DNA of 64,000 bases from JAKZVK01 sp965237575. Lineage in GTDB: Bacteria > Acidobacteriota > Terriglobia > Bryobacterales > UBA6623. The position numbers and the translations under genes are program-made. The notes beneath the pieces are model-generated. The model had not been told where the DNA came from, made no database searches, and saw only the letters and a program-made list of their open reading frames with translations. Position 1 is the first letter of the stretch. Each line of letters begins with the position of its first letter. Of this stretch, positions 7,741 to 16,158 are shown one piece after another. Where the stretch lies: the NCBI GenBank assembly GCA_965237575.1, contig CBDEGI010000003.1, forward strand, positions 1,984,001-2,048,000, in the 5' to 3' direction.

Positions 7741-9450
7741 ATGCTGCAAGAGCTGAATGTCGAAGGCTATGCCGTCGTGGCCAAGCTGCGCGTGCGGTTT
7801 CAGCCGGGCCTGAATCTGCTGACCGGGGAGACGGGCAGCGGCAAGTCGATCGTGGTCGACGCGTTGTCGCTGCTGCTGGGTGCGCGAGCGGCGACGGACG
7901 TGATTCGCCCGGGCTGCCGGCGGGCGCGTGTCGCCGGGGTGTTCGAGGTAACAGAGACGCCGGCGCTGCGGATGCTGCTGTCGGAAAGCGGTGTGGAGTT
8001 GGAGCAAGGAGAGCTGATTGTCGAGCGCGAGGTGCTCGACAACGGCAAGTCGCGGGCCTACGTCAACGGTCGGTCGCTGACGCTGGCTTTCTTGCGATCG
8101 CTGGCGCCGTTGCTGGGTGATATCCACGGCCAGCACGAGCAGCAGAGTCTGTTCTCGACGCGCACACAGCTCGAGATGCTTGATGCCTTTGCGGGGACGG
8201 CCGAGGACTGCGCCGGCATCGGCGAGATCTACCGCACTTGGCGCCGCGCGGACGAACGGCTGCGCGAGTTGCGCGGAAACGAGCAGGAGCGCTTGAGGCT
8301 CTCGGACCTCTATCGCTTCCAGCATCGTGAGATCAACGAGGCGAAGCTCGACCCGGCGGAAGTGGAACGGTTGACGCAACGCCGCGACGTATTGGGCAAC
8401 TTGGCGCGGGTGGAGGAGAATGCCCAGCGAGCCTACGACTTACTCTATGATTCATCCGTCTCGGCCACCACTCAACTGGCGGCGGCGCAGAAAGCTTTGG
8501 AAGACTTGATCGCGCTGGACCCCTCGCTCCGTTCACTGAAGGAACGTCTGGAAAGCGCGCGGGCCGACATCGAGGACGCGGCATTCGAGATCCGAAGCTA
8601 CGTCGATCGTTTGGAACCCGATCCCGGTGCGTTGGCGGCGATCGAAGACCGCTTGGCGTTGATCGAAAACCTGAAGCGCAAGTACGGGGCGACGGTCGAA
8701 GAAGTGCTGACGTACGGCAGCGAAGTCGAGAGCCGGTTGGCGGAGCTGGAGTCGAGCGACACGGCGATTGCTGAAACGGAGCAGCAACGCCACGAGGCGG
8801 CGGAGCGATACGAAGCCTTGGCGAAGAGCCTGTCGGAGCGCCGGCGCAAGGCGGCCGCGAAGCTCCAGTCACAGGTCGAGAAAGAGTTGGCCGCGCTGGC
8901 CATGGAAAAGGCCCGGTTTGAGATCGCGTTCGAAGAGCCCGACGAAGGGGTCACCCGGTGGGGCGGTTCAGGCTGGGATCGGGTGCGGTTCCTGGTCTCG
9001 GCGAATCCCGGACAGCCTCCACGCCCGATGGCACAGGTGGCGTCAGGGGGTGAGTTGTCGCGCATCACCCTGGCTCTGAAAAGCTGTTTGATCTCGACCT
9101 TCGGCAAGCCGCGCAAGAACGAAGCGCCGCGCACGCTGGTGTTCGACGAAATCGACAGCGGCGTCGGAGGGCGGGTCGCCGAAACCCTGGGACGCCGGCT
9201 CAAGAAGCTTTCCGACAGTCACCAGTTGCTGTGCGTGACGCACCTGCCGCAGATTGCCGGGTTTGCCGACGCGCACTACTTCGTCGAGAAGGTAGAGCGC
9301 GAGAGCGAGACGTTTGCCTCCGTGGCGGAGTTGTCGGAGTCGGAGCGGGTCGATGAATTGGCCCGGATGCTCTCGGGCGCCGAGGTGACTTCGACCGCCG
9401 TGAAGCATGCCCACCAGATGCTGAAAGCCAATCGGCAGAAGGTGGGGTAG
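7741..9450 (+). CDS. recN: DNA repair protein RecN
   Basis: SMC-like ATPase of double-strand-break repair. The 569-residue protein starts MLQELNVEGYAVV and has Walker A GETGSGKS at residues 29-36, a long central coiled coil (about 160-390), the ABC signature ASGGELSRITLALK and Walker B TLVFDEIDSGVGG near residue 475, then the family ending THLPQIAGFADAHYFVEK. The frame is open upstream to 7684, but ATG 7741 fits the family N-terminus. Monocistronic, divergent from tolQ. Confidence 0.96.
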   Translation: MLQELNVEGYAVVAKLRVRFQPGLNLLTGETGSGKSIVVDALSLLLGARAATDVIRPGCRRARVAGVFEVTETPALRMLLSESGVELEQGELIVEREVLDNGKSRAYVNGRSLTLAFLRSLAPLLGDIHGQHEQQSLFSTRTQLEMLDAFAGTAEDCAGIGEIYRTWRRADERLRELRGNEQERLRLSDLYRFQHREINEAKLDPAEVERLTQRRDVLGNLARVEENAQRAYDLLYDSSVSATTQLAAAQKALEDLIALDPSLRSLKERLESARADIEDAAFEIRSYVDRLEPDPGALAAIEDRLALIENLKRKYGATVEEVLTYGSEVESRLAELESSDTAIAETEQQRHEAAERYEALAKSLSERRRKAAAKLQSQVEKELAALAMEKARFEIAFEEPDEGVTRWGGSGWDRVRFLVSANPGQPPRPMAQVASGGELSRITLALKSCLISTFGKPRKNEAPRTLVFDEIDSGVGGRVAETLGRRLKKLSDSHQLLCVTHLPQIAGFADAHYFVEKVERESETFASVAELSESERVDELARMLSGAEVTSTAVKHAHQMLKANRQKVG

Positions 9451-9612
9451 AGGCACCACCACCCGCCAGTCAGAGCCGCAGCCGTTCGCCTGCGTTGAGT
9501 GGCTTCGAGGCAGAAATGGGTTGACTTCAGCGTCCTTGCCGGGCTGACCTTGCTCAATGCGGGCTTACGCCGGCGGCTCTGAGTTTTGTCAGCGGCGACG
9601 TCTCGATTTCCA

Positions 9613-10428
9613 ATGAGCTTACTCAGCGAACTTGATCTTCCCTTTCTTTGCCTCATCGCCCGTGAAGCCGGCGCGGCCATCCTCGAGGTTTACCGAACCG
9701 ATTTCGACGTTGACAGGAAGAGCGACTCCTCGCCGGTGACCCAAGCCGACCTGCGCGCACACAGAGTCATCAAGGCGCGTCTGGCCGAGCGTTATCCCGA
9801 CGTGCCGATCTTGTCGGAAGAGAGCCGCGAGCACGCGCCCTATGAGGTCCGGCGCGAGTGGCCGAGCTATTGGCTGGTCGATCCTCTCGATGGCACAAAG
9901 GAATTCATCAAGCGCAACGGGCAGTTCACGGTCAACATTGCGCTGATTGAAAACTCGCGCCCCGTGGCAGGGGTGGTTTATGCCCCTGCGCGAGAATCGC
10001 TCTACTACGGCTCACTTTCCGATGGTGCCGCCGGCGCGTTCAAGGTGGAGGGTGATGCCGCACCGGTGGCGCTTGACCCCTCGCCTCGCGGCTCTCCCCG
10101 CAAGGATGGCCGGTGGGTCATTGCCGGCAGCCTCTCGCACTCCACACCCGAGATGGAGGCGTTCGTCGCCGAACAGCGGCGCGAGTACCCGCACATCGAG
10201 TTCATCGCCATGGGCAGCTCGCTGAAGATCTGCATGGTGGCCGACGGCACGGCGGACGTTTATCCGCGCTTGGGCCCAACGATGGAGTGGGATACGGCCG
10301 CTGCGCACGCCGTCGCGAGTGCTGCCGGTTGCCAGGTCGTGCGCTACGGCAGCGATGAAGAGCTGCGCTACAACAAGGAAAACCTGCTCAACGACTGGTT
10401 CGTCGTCAGGCGTACGGCTCCAGCCTGA
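9613..10428 (+). CDS. cysQ: 3'(2'),5'-bisphosphate nucleotidase CysQ
   Basis: Inositol-monophosphatase-family enzyme that removes the 3'-phosphate of PAP/PAPS in sulfur assimilation. The 271-residue protein has the metal-binding blocks SPVTQADLRAH (residues about 33-43), LSEES (about 63-67) and the signature WLVDPLDGTKEFIKRNGQFT, which is of CysQ type, plus the C-terminal PTMEWDTAAAHAVASAAG. ATG 9613 is preferred over an in-frame TTG at 9586. Other members of the superfamily hydrolyse inositol phosphates, so substrate is inferred. Confidence 0.92.
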   Translation: MSLLSELDLPFLCLIAREAGAAILEVYRTDFDVDRKSDSSPVTQADLRAHRVIKARLAERYPDVPILSEESREHAPYEVRREWPSYWLVDPLDGTKEFIKRNGQFTVNIALIENSRPVAGVVYAPARESLYYGSLSDGAAGAFKVEGDAAPVALDPSPRGSPRKDGRWVIAGSLSHSTPEMEAFVAEQRREYPHIEFIAMGSSLKICMVADGTADVYPRLGPTMEWDTAAAHAVASAAGCQVVRYGSDEELRYNKENLLNDWFVVRRTAPA

Positions 10429-10486
10429 CCGCCTCACGATTCCGCGTAAGACGGGGGACGGAGGCTCCCCATTTCATCTCGGTTTC

Positions 10487-11872
10487 TTACTCTCGTAGGG
10501 CCGTGGTCAGCTCGCGCGTAACTTCTTTGCCGTCCCCGAAGAGCATCAGGGTGTTGTCGGCGGCGAATAGCTCGTTGGGGATGCCGGCGAAGCCCGCACT
10601 GAGGCTGCGCTTGATGACGAACACGGTCTGGGCCCTGTCGACATCGAGGATGGGCATTCCGTAGATGGGACTTGCCGGGTCTTCGCGCGCGGCCGGGTTC
10701 ACGACGTCGTTGGCACCGAGCACGATGGCGACATCGGTCTCTCGGAAGGTAGGGTTGATCGCATCCATGTCGAAGAGTTGGTCGTAGGGGACTTTAGCCT
10801 CGGCGAGCAGGACGTTCATGTGTCCCGGCATGCGACCGGCGACCGGATGGATGGCGTAGCGGACTTCCACGCCGCGTTTCTGCAACAAGTCGGCGAAATC
10901 GCGCACGGCGTGTTGGGCCTGCGCCACCGCCATGCCGTAGCCGGGCACGATCGTCACGGTACGGGCGGCGTCGAGAATCATGGCGGCTTCTTCGGCATTT
11001 GCGCTCTTGACGCGGCCTTGATAGACGTCGGCGCCCTCTTCCTGAGTCGGCGCCGCCGCACCGAGGTCGCCCGACAAGACGTTAAAGAGCGACCGATTCA
11101 TGGCCTTGCACATGATGTCGGTCAGGATGAAGCCCGACGCGCCGACCAGAGAACCGCTAATGATCAACACGTTGTTGCTCAGCACGAATCCGGTGGCCGC
11201 CGCTGCCAGCCCCGAAGCTGAGTTTAGTAGGGCAATGACGACGGGCATGTCCGCGCCGCCGACGGGGACGGTGAACAGGATGCCGTACAGGGCCGAGGCT
11301 GCCATCAGGACCCAGAAGACCTCGATCTGAGTCGGGTCGTAGGTGAAGTACACGGCACAACCGAGTCCGGCGACGATACACAGCGAACTCAGGATTTTCC
11401 AGATGCCTCCGCCGGGTTGCCAGTAAAGCACTTCCTGCAGCTTGGCCCAGGCGATGAGGCTGCCGGTGAACGTGGCGGCGCCAATCAAAGCGCTGGCGGC
11501 GCTAGCTCCATACATCTGGATCGGCGGTACACCCGTGAGCATCTCGGGCGCAAGCACCGCGGTGGCCGCGACCAGCGCGGACGCCGCTCCTCCAAAGCCA
11601 TTGAAGGCGGCGACCAATTGTGGTATCGCCGTGATCGGCACTCTGAGCGCAAGAACCGCGCCGATCAAGCCGCCGATGACGATACCGGCCAAGATCAGCT
11701 CGAAGCTGATGATGTGACGATCGAGAAGGGTCGCCACGACGGCCAACAACATGCCGAGTGCGCCCAAGAGGTTTCCTCGGCGGGCTGTCTTGGGTGACGT
11801 CAGTCCCTTGAGTCCAAGGATGAACAGGACCGAGGAAACGAGGTAGGCGACGTTGATAAGGTTCTGCTGCAC
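10487..11872 (-). CDS. pntB: NAD(P) transhydrogenase subunit beta
   Basis: Membrane and NADP(H)-binding subunit of the proton-translocating transhydrogenase, which makes NADPH from NADH using the proton gradient. The 461-residue protein has about eight membrane helices (residues 1-270, including MPVVIALLNSASGLAAAATG) and a C-terminal dIII domain (about 290-461) with VPGYGMAVAQAQHAVRD and the NADP-binding VVNPAAREDPASPIYGMP. The start codon is GTG. Last gene of a three-gene operon, 28 bases after the small alpha subunit. Confidence 0.95.
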   Translation of the reverse strand: MQQNLINVAYLVSSVLFILGLKGLTSPKTARRGNLLGALGMLLAVVATLLDRHIISFELILAGIVIGGLIGAVLALRVPITAIPQLVAAFNGFGGAASALVAATAVLAPEMLTGVPPIQMYGASAASALIGAATFTGSLIAWAKLQEVLYWQPGGGIWKILSSLCIVAGLGCAVYFTYDPTQIEVFWVLMAASALYGILFTVPVGGADMPVVIALLNSASGLAAAATGFVLSNNVLIISGSLVGASGFILTDIMCKAMNRSLFNVLSGDLGAAAPTQEEGADVYQGRVKSANAEEAAMILDAARTVTIVPGYGMAVAQAQHAVRDFADLLQKRGVEVRYAIHPVAGRMPGHMNVLLAEAKVPYDQLFDMDAINPTFRETDVAIVLGANDVVNPAAREDPASPIYGMPILDVDRAQTVFVIKRSLSAGFAGIPNELFAADNTLMLFGDGKEVTRELTTALRE

Positions 11873-11900
11873 GGTTCTATAACTGCTTCTGCTTACGGCC

Positions 11901-12182
11901 TTAGTCTTTGCGCTTGAACATCGACAGCATGCGGTGCGTCACAAGGAACCCGCCCACAACGTTGATGCTCGCCAGGATCACCGCACCCATTCCCAGATAG
12001 GTAGCCAGCGCGCTGTGGCCCGCCCCGGTCGCTACGAGAGCGCCGACCAGACTAATGCCCGAGATTGCGTTCGAACCCGACATCAGCGGCGTGTGAAGGG
12101 TCGGCGGAATCTTCGTGATGACCTCAAAGCCGACGAAAACAGCCAGGGTGAAAATTGTCAGAGAGATGATGAACGATTCCAA
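11901..12182 (-). CDS. pntAB: NAD(P) transhydrogenase alpha subunit, membrane part (PntAA2)
   Basis: Small 93-residue protein with three hydrophobic segments and the signature KIPPTLHTPLMSGSNAISGI. It corresponds to the C-terminal membrane domain of PntA, encoded separately here as in the three-subunit transhydrogenases of Rhodospirillum type. The start is TTG at 12182, supported by AGGAGG 8 nt upstream that overlaps the stop of the preceding gene. Confidence 0.94.
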   Translation of the reverse strand: MESFIISLTIFTLAVFVGFEVITKIPPTLHTPLMSGSNAISGISLVGALVATGAGHSALATYLGMGAVILASINVVGGFLVTHRMLSMFKRKD

Positions 12183-12186
12183 GGGA

Positions 12187-13347
12187 CTAGCCTCCTTCTT
12201 CTTCGAGCGTCTTCAGGACGGCCGTGTGAACGACGCGGCCCTCATGCGCTACCAGCGTTCCCTGTACGATCTCGTCGTCGAGGTCGATGCGCAACTCACC
12301 CTCATGGATCAGCGAGAGCAGGAACGTCGAGACGTTTTTCGAGTACATCTGACTGGCGTGGTAGGGCGTCTCGGCGGGCAGGTTGATCGGGCCAAGCACG
12401 ATCACGCCGCCGCGCTCCACGCGTTGGCCAGGCTCGGTGATAGCACAGTTGCCGCCCTTCTCCGCCGCGAGATCGACGACCACCGTTCCCGGTGTAAGCC
12501 GCGCCGCCATCTCTTCGGAAATCAGGACGGGCGCCTTTTTGCCGGGCACGAGCGCCGTTGTGATAATCACGTCAGCCGCGGCCAGGTGCTCGGTGAGCAA
12601 CTCCTGCTGGTGGCGGTAGAACTCCTCTGACTGCGCCGCCGCGTAGCCGCCCGCGGCTTGTGCGGACTCGGTTTCGACTCCCAGCTCCACGAACCGCGCG
12701 CCGAGGCTTTCGACCTGCTCCTTGACGACCGGACGCACATCATACGCCTCAACGACCGCACCCAATCGCTGGGCCGTGGCGATCGCTTGCAAACCAGCCA
12801 CGCCCGCTCCCAACACGAACACCCGTGCGGGGGTGATGGTTCCGGCGGCGGTTATCAGCATTGGGAACATCTTCGGCGAAGCATTCGCCGCCAGCAGCAC
12901 GGCCTGGTAGCCTGCGATGTTGGCCATAGAACTAAGCACGTCCATGCTCTGCGCGCGTGTGATGCGGGGCATCAGCTCCATGGCGAAGGCGCTCAGGCGC
13001 CGGGTCGCTAAATCCGTGCCTGCGGCCGGTTCGGCCAGCGGCTCGAGCAAGCCGATGACGGCGGCGCCGGGCTTGAGCGCGTCGAGGGCGGCTGGGGGAA
13101 ACTCACGATAGGCACCGGGGCCGCGCACCATCACCACCACGTCCGCTTCCGACAACAGCCGCGCGCGGTCGGGCTCGATGCGGGCTCCCCGGCTCTCGTA
13201 CTCTTGGTCGGAGTGAAGCGATGCTTCCCCGGCGCCCGCTTCGACCGTGACGTCGACACCGGCCTGCGTGAGATCGTTCACGCCGGAGGGGATCAGCGCG
13301 ACGCGCGTCTCCCCAGGAAAACTCTCCTTGATGACCGCTACGTTCAT
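12187..13347 (-). CDS. pntAA: NAD(P) transhydrogenase alpha subunit, NAD-binding part (PntAA1)
   Basis: Soluble dI domain that binds NAD(H). The 386-residue protein starts with the alanine-dehydrogenase/PNT N-terminal motif IKESFPGETRVALIP and has the Rossmann fold VLGAGVAGLQAIATAQRLGA near residue 165, then YDVRPVVKEQVESLGA. Length matches dI-only subunits. First gene of the pnt operon; only 4 bases separate it from the next. Confidence 0.95.
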   Translation of the reverse strand: MNVAVIKESFPGETRVALIPSGVNDLTQAGVDVTVEAGAGEASLHSDQEYESRGARIEPDRARLLSEADVVVMVRGPGAYREFPPAALDALKPGAAVIGLLEPLAEPAAGTDLATRRLSAFAMELMPRITRAQSMDVLSSMANIAGYQAVLLAANASPKMFPMLITAAGTITPARVFVLGAGVAGLQAIATAQRLGAVVEAYDVRPVVKEQVESLGARFVELGVETESAQAAGGYAAAQSEEFYRHQQELLTEHLAAADVIITTALVPGKKAPVLISEEMAARLTPGTVVVDLAAEKGGNCAITEPGQRVERGGVIVLGPINLPAETPYHASQMYSKNVSTFLLSLIHEGELRIDLDDEIVQGTLVAHEGRVVHTAVLKTLEEEGG

Positions 13348-13574
13348 TGTTGGCAGCTAGACTCGGGCACTATCGGCGGCAAAAGCGGAAACACGTTTCC
13401 TAAGACTGGCCCGATGGCCGATCCCGCTCCGCCACAACGTTCTGGGAATTGGAAGACTTGAGCCGACGCGCGAACCCTTACCCCGGCCCCCCCGGTTACC
13501 GAAAGCTTGCTGTTCTAACGCCGTGACCGTAAGATTGTGCTTGTCCCGATCCGGAGACCGGAGAACGAACCCCC

Positions 13575-15267
13575 ATGAAACGCCTGCTTCTCACCACCAT
13601 CACGCTCGTCCCGTTAGTCCTCTCAGGCCAGGACAAGGTTGACCTCGCCTCGGTTCACCGCATCAAGCAAGAAGCCTTCGAGAACTCGCAAGTGATGGAA
13701 CACTTATTCTACCTTGTCGATGTGCACGGTCCGCGGCTGACGGGATCGCCCGGTTTTCAGGGGGCTGCCGACTTCGCCGTCGAGCGGATGACGGAGTGGG
13801 GCCTCGCGAACGTGAAGCAGGAGAAGTGGGGACCGTTTGGGCAAGGCTGGTCGTACAGCCGCTTCTCGGCGCATCTGATCGTGCCGCAGTATGAAGCGTT
13901 GATCGGCGTGCCGATGGCGTGGAGCCCGGGGACCGACGGGGTGATCGCGGGCCGGCCAGTATTGGCCCCGCTCAAGACCCCGGGAATCTTGAAGCGTCGC
14001 GAGACCGAAGTCGACAGGTTTATTGAGAAGCATCGCGGCAAGTTGGGTGGGAAGATCGTAATGATCACAGCTCTCAAGGACGTCAAAGTCAGTGCGAAGC
14101 CGCTGCATCACCGCTTCTCAGGTGAGGAACTAAGCCGGCGGTCGAAGGCGCCTGTGCCGGTGCCGCCCATCGACTTCGACGATCCCGAGCTTGAGATACC
14201 CGACTTCGGAGAGAAGCGGCGCGACTTCTTCGTGCAAGCGCCCGTGTGGTTTCAGGAAAAGTACCGCAACGAGCGCCGCCGCGTGAAGAACAAACTCAAC
14301 CAGTTCCTCTCCGACGAAGGCGTGCGGCTGGTGATCCATCCTGCCGCGCGGGGGACTGGCGGTACGGTCTTTCCACCGCGCGCGGGCACGCGACATGTGG
14401 AAGATTCGGTTCCCCCGCCGTCAATCGCCTTGACGCCGGAGCACTACAACCGCATTTTCCGTCTTGTCGACAAAGGCGTAAAGGTTCGCATCGAGGTCGA
14501 GACGGCGACGGCCTTTCATCGCGAAAAGCTTGATTCAATCAACGTCATCGGCGAGTTGCCGGGCGGCACCAAGAAGGAGGAGCTGGTGATGATTGGGGCG
14601 CATCTCGATTCCGTCGCCCCTGGGCTGGGCGCGACCGACAACGCCGCGGGCTGTGCGGTGATGATGGAGGTGATGCGCATCCTCAAGGCGCTCGATCTCA
14701 AGCTCGACCGCACCGTTCGCGTAGCGCTGTGGGGCGGCGAAGAGCAGAGCTTGTTGGGCTCGAAGGCCTATGTCAAGGAGCACTTCGGCGATCCCGAAAC
14801 GATGACGTTGACCGGCCAACACGTACGGCTGGCCAGCTATTTCAACTACGACAACGGCACCGGTAAGATCCGCGGCGTCTATCTACAGGGCAACGATATG
14901 GTGCGGCCGATCTTCCGGGGTTGGCTCGCTCCCTTCGCCGATGGTGCGGCCGATCTTCCGGGGTTGGCTCGCTCCCTTCGCCGATATGGGGGCATCGCTC
15001 TCGATTCGGAATACGGGAGGGACAGATCATCTGTCGTTCGATGCCGTCGGTCTGCCGGGGTTCCAGTTTATTCAGGACCCGGTGGAGTATTCCACGCGTT
15101 CGCATCATTCGAACATGGACGTGTACGACCGTATTCAGCCGGGGGATCTGATGCAGGCCTCGGCAGTGATTGCATCGTTTGTGTATCACGCGGCGAATCG
15201 GGCGGAGAAGTTGCCGCGGAAGCCGTTGCCGAAGAAGCAACCGAAGGTGAAGCCGGGGAGTGAGTAA
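13575..15267 (+). CDS. Exported M28-family zinc peptidase, frameshifted by a 43-bp tandem duplication
   Basis: Bi-zinc aminopeptidase-type hydrolase with a signal peptide (MKRLLLTTITLVPLVLSG). Visible ligands are His343 and Asp345 (GAHLDS), Asp355 (TDN) and Glu389/Glu390 (GGEEQ). A perfect 43-bp direct repeat at 14898-14983 shifts the frame. Reading straight through gives a 562-residue protein ending at 15263 whose tail is unrelated to the family. Removing one copy restores 549 codons to the TGA ending at 15267, with the expected tail DHLSFDAVGLPGFQFIQD and the last zinc-binding histidine in STRSHHSNMD. As written the enzyme lacks that ligand and is probably inactive, unless the duplication is an assembly error. 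Confidence 0.9.
14898..14983 (+). repeat. Perfect tandem duplication, 2 x 43 bp, inside the M28 peptidase gene
   Basis: Copies at 14898-14940 and 14941-14983 are identical, both beginning ATGGTGCGGCCG and ending CTCCCTTCGCCG. Because 43 is not a multiple of 3, the second copy is read in another frame. No other gene here has such a repeat. It looks like a recent slippage duplication or an assembly artefact. Confidence 0.95.
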
Positions 15268-15310
15268 AGCACTGCGGCCTAGGGCGCCGAGCACGGTTCG
15301 GCTCGAAGGG

Positions 15311-15751
15311 CTATGCCGTCGTGCGGCTGGCGGCTACGCGCTTGCGGCGGCGTTCCCGCTGGCGGGCGTTGCGCTGCTTCTTCTTGTCGCTCTCGGCGGC
15401 CACCCAGACGGCGAAGGCGTCGTCCGATTCAAAGTACAGGTCGTACTTGAGGTCATCGGTGAAGAATTCGCACGGCCCCTCCTCGTCCTCGGTGCCGTAG
15501 TCGCGGCAGATTTGCGGGCGGGTTTCGTAGATGCCGCAGCTATTGTCCGGCTGCAGATGCTTGCAGACAGTCCGGATCTCGATGTACCAGTCGCCGTCAT
15601 CCATCCAAACGGCGACCCCTTCGTGCATGAGGTACCAGCGGATGTGCTCGTAATCCTCGTGAGCGGTCGGAGTGTCGATCGGCAGGGCGAAGTATTTGCA
15701 GCAGCGCGCCGTGCACAGATGGCACGGGGGCCCGTCCTTGGGGTTGGGCAT
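15311..15751 (-). CDS. YkgJ-family cysteine-cluster protein (UPF0153)
   Basis: Small cytoplasmic protein with the cysteine pattern of the YkgJ/zinc-iron-chelating family: CHLCTARCC near the N-terminus, then CKHLQPDNSCGIYETRPQIC with the conserved Y-E-x-R-P-x-x-C block, and a later Cys. Metal or cluster binding is known for the family; the biochemical role is not. The C-terminus is very basic (KKKQRNARQRERRRKR), perhaps nucleic-acid-binding. I chose ATG 15751 (146 residues) because it begins just before the first Cys motif; the frame remains open upstream to a TTG at 15874. Confidence 0.8.
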   Translation of the reverse strand: MPNPKDGPPCHLCTARCCKYFALPIDTPTAHEDYEHIRWYLMHEGVAVWMDDGDWYIEIRTVCKHLQPDNSCGIYETRPQICRDYGTEDEEGPCEFFTDDLKYDLYFESDDAFAVWVAAESDKKKQRNARQRERRRKRVAASRTTA

Positions 15752-16158
15752 CTTGCTGGGATCCGGACGGAGCAGCAACGAAAGGGCGACGAAGCCCGAG
15801 GGTGGCCCGGTTTTGTCACCGGCGCCGTTGTTACTACTCACGGACAACTTGGAAGCTCTCTTTTGCCTCGGCAATCGCAGTCTCCTCGTCGGTTGGCCCC
15901 GTGGCTGAATGATGCCGCACCGGGGAGTCTCACAAGTAGCGACCTATAATAAGAAAGTCTAGCGGCCCTGTCGATCGAATAGTAGAGTTGTTCCGGGGAA
16001 GCATCCGCGTTCGGCATACGTAGTGGCGATCCGCAAGGTGGAGGCTGCACGCCGGGCGCTTCGACGACCGGACCTCACTTCCTCACGCGACGGTAGTCAG
16101 TTCCCGTTTCTGCCGTTAGACGCATTCGTTAGGCGCCCCCGTCGGACACCCGAGCCCC

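Noticed and set aside
16000..16158. Possible riboswitch upstream of metH
   Set aside because: I looked for B12-box, SAM and SAH riboswitch core patterns and recognised none.
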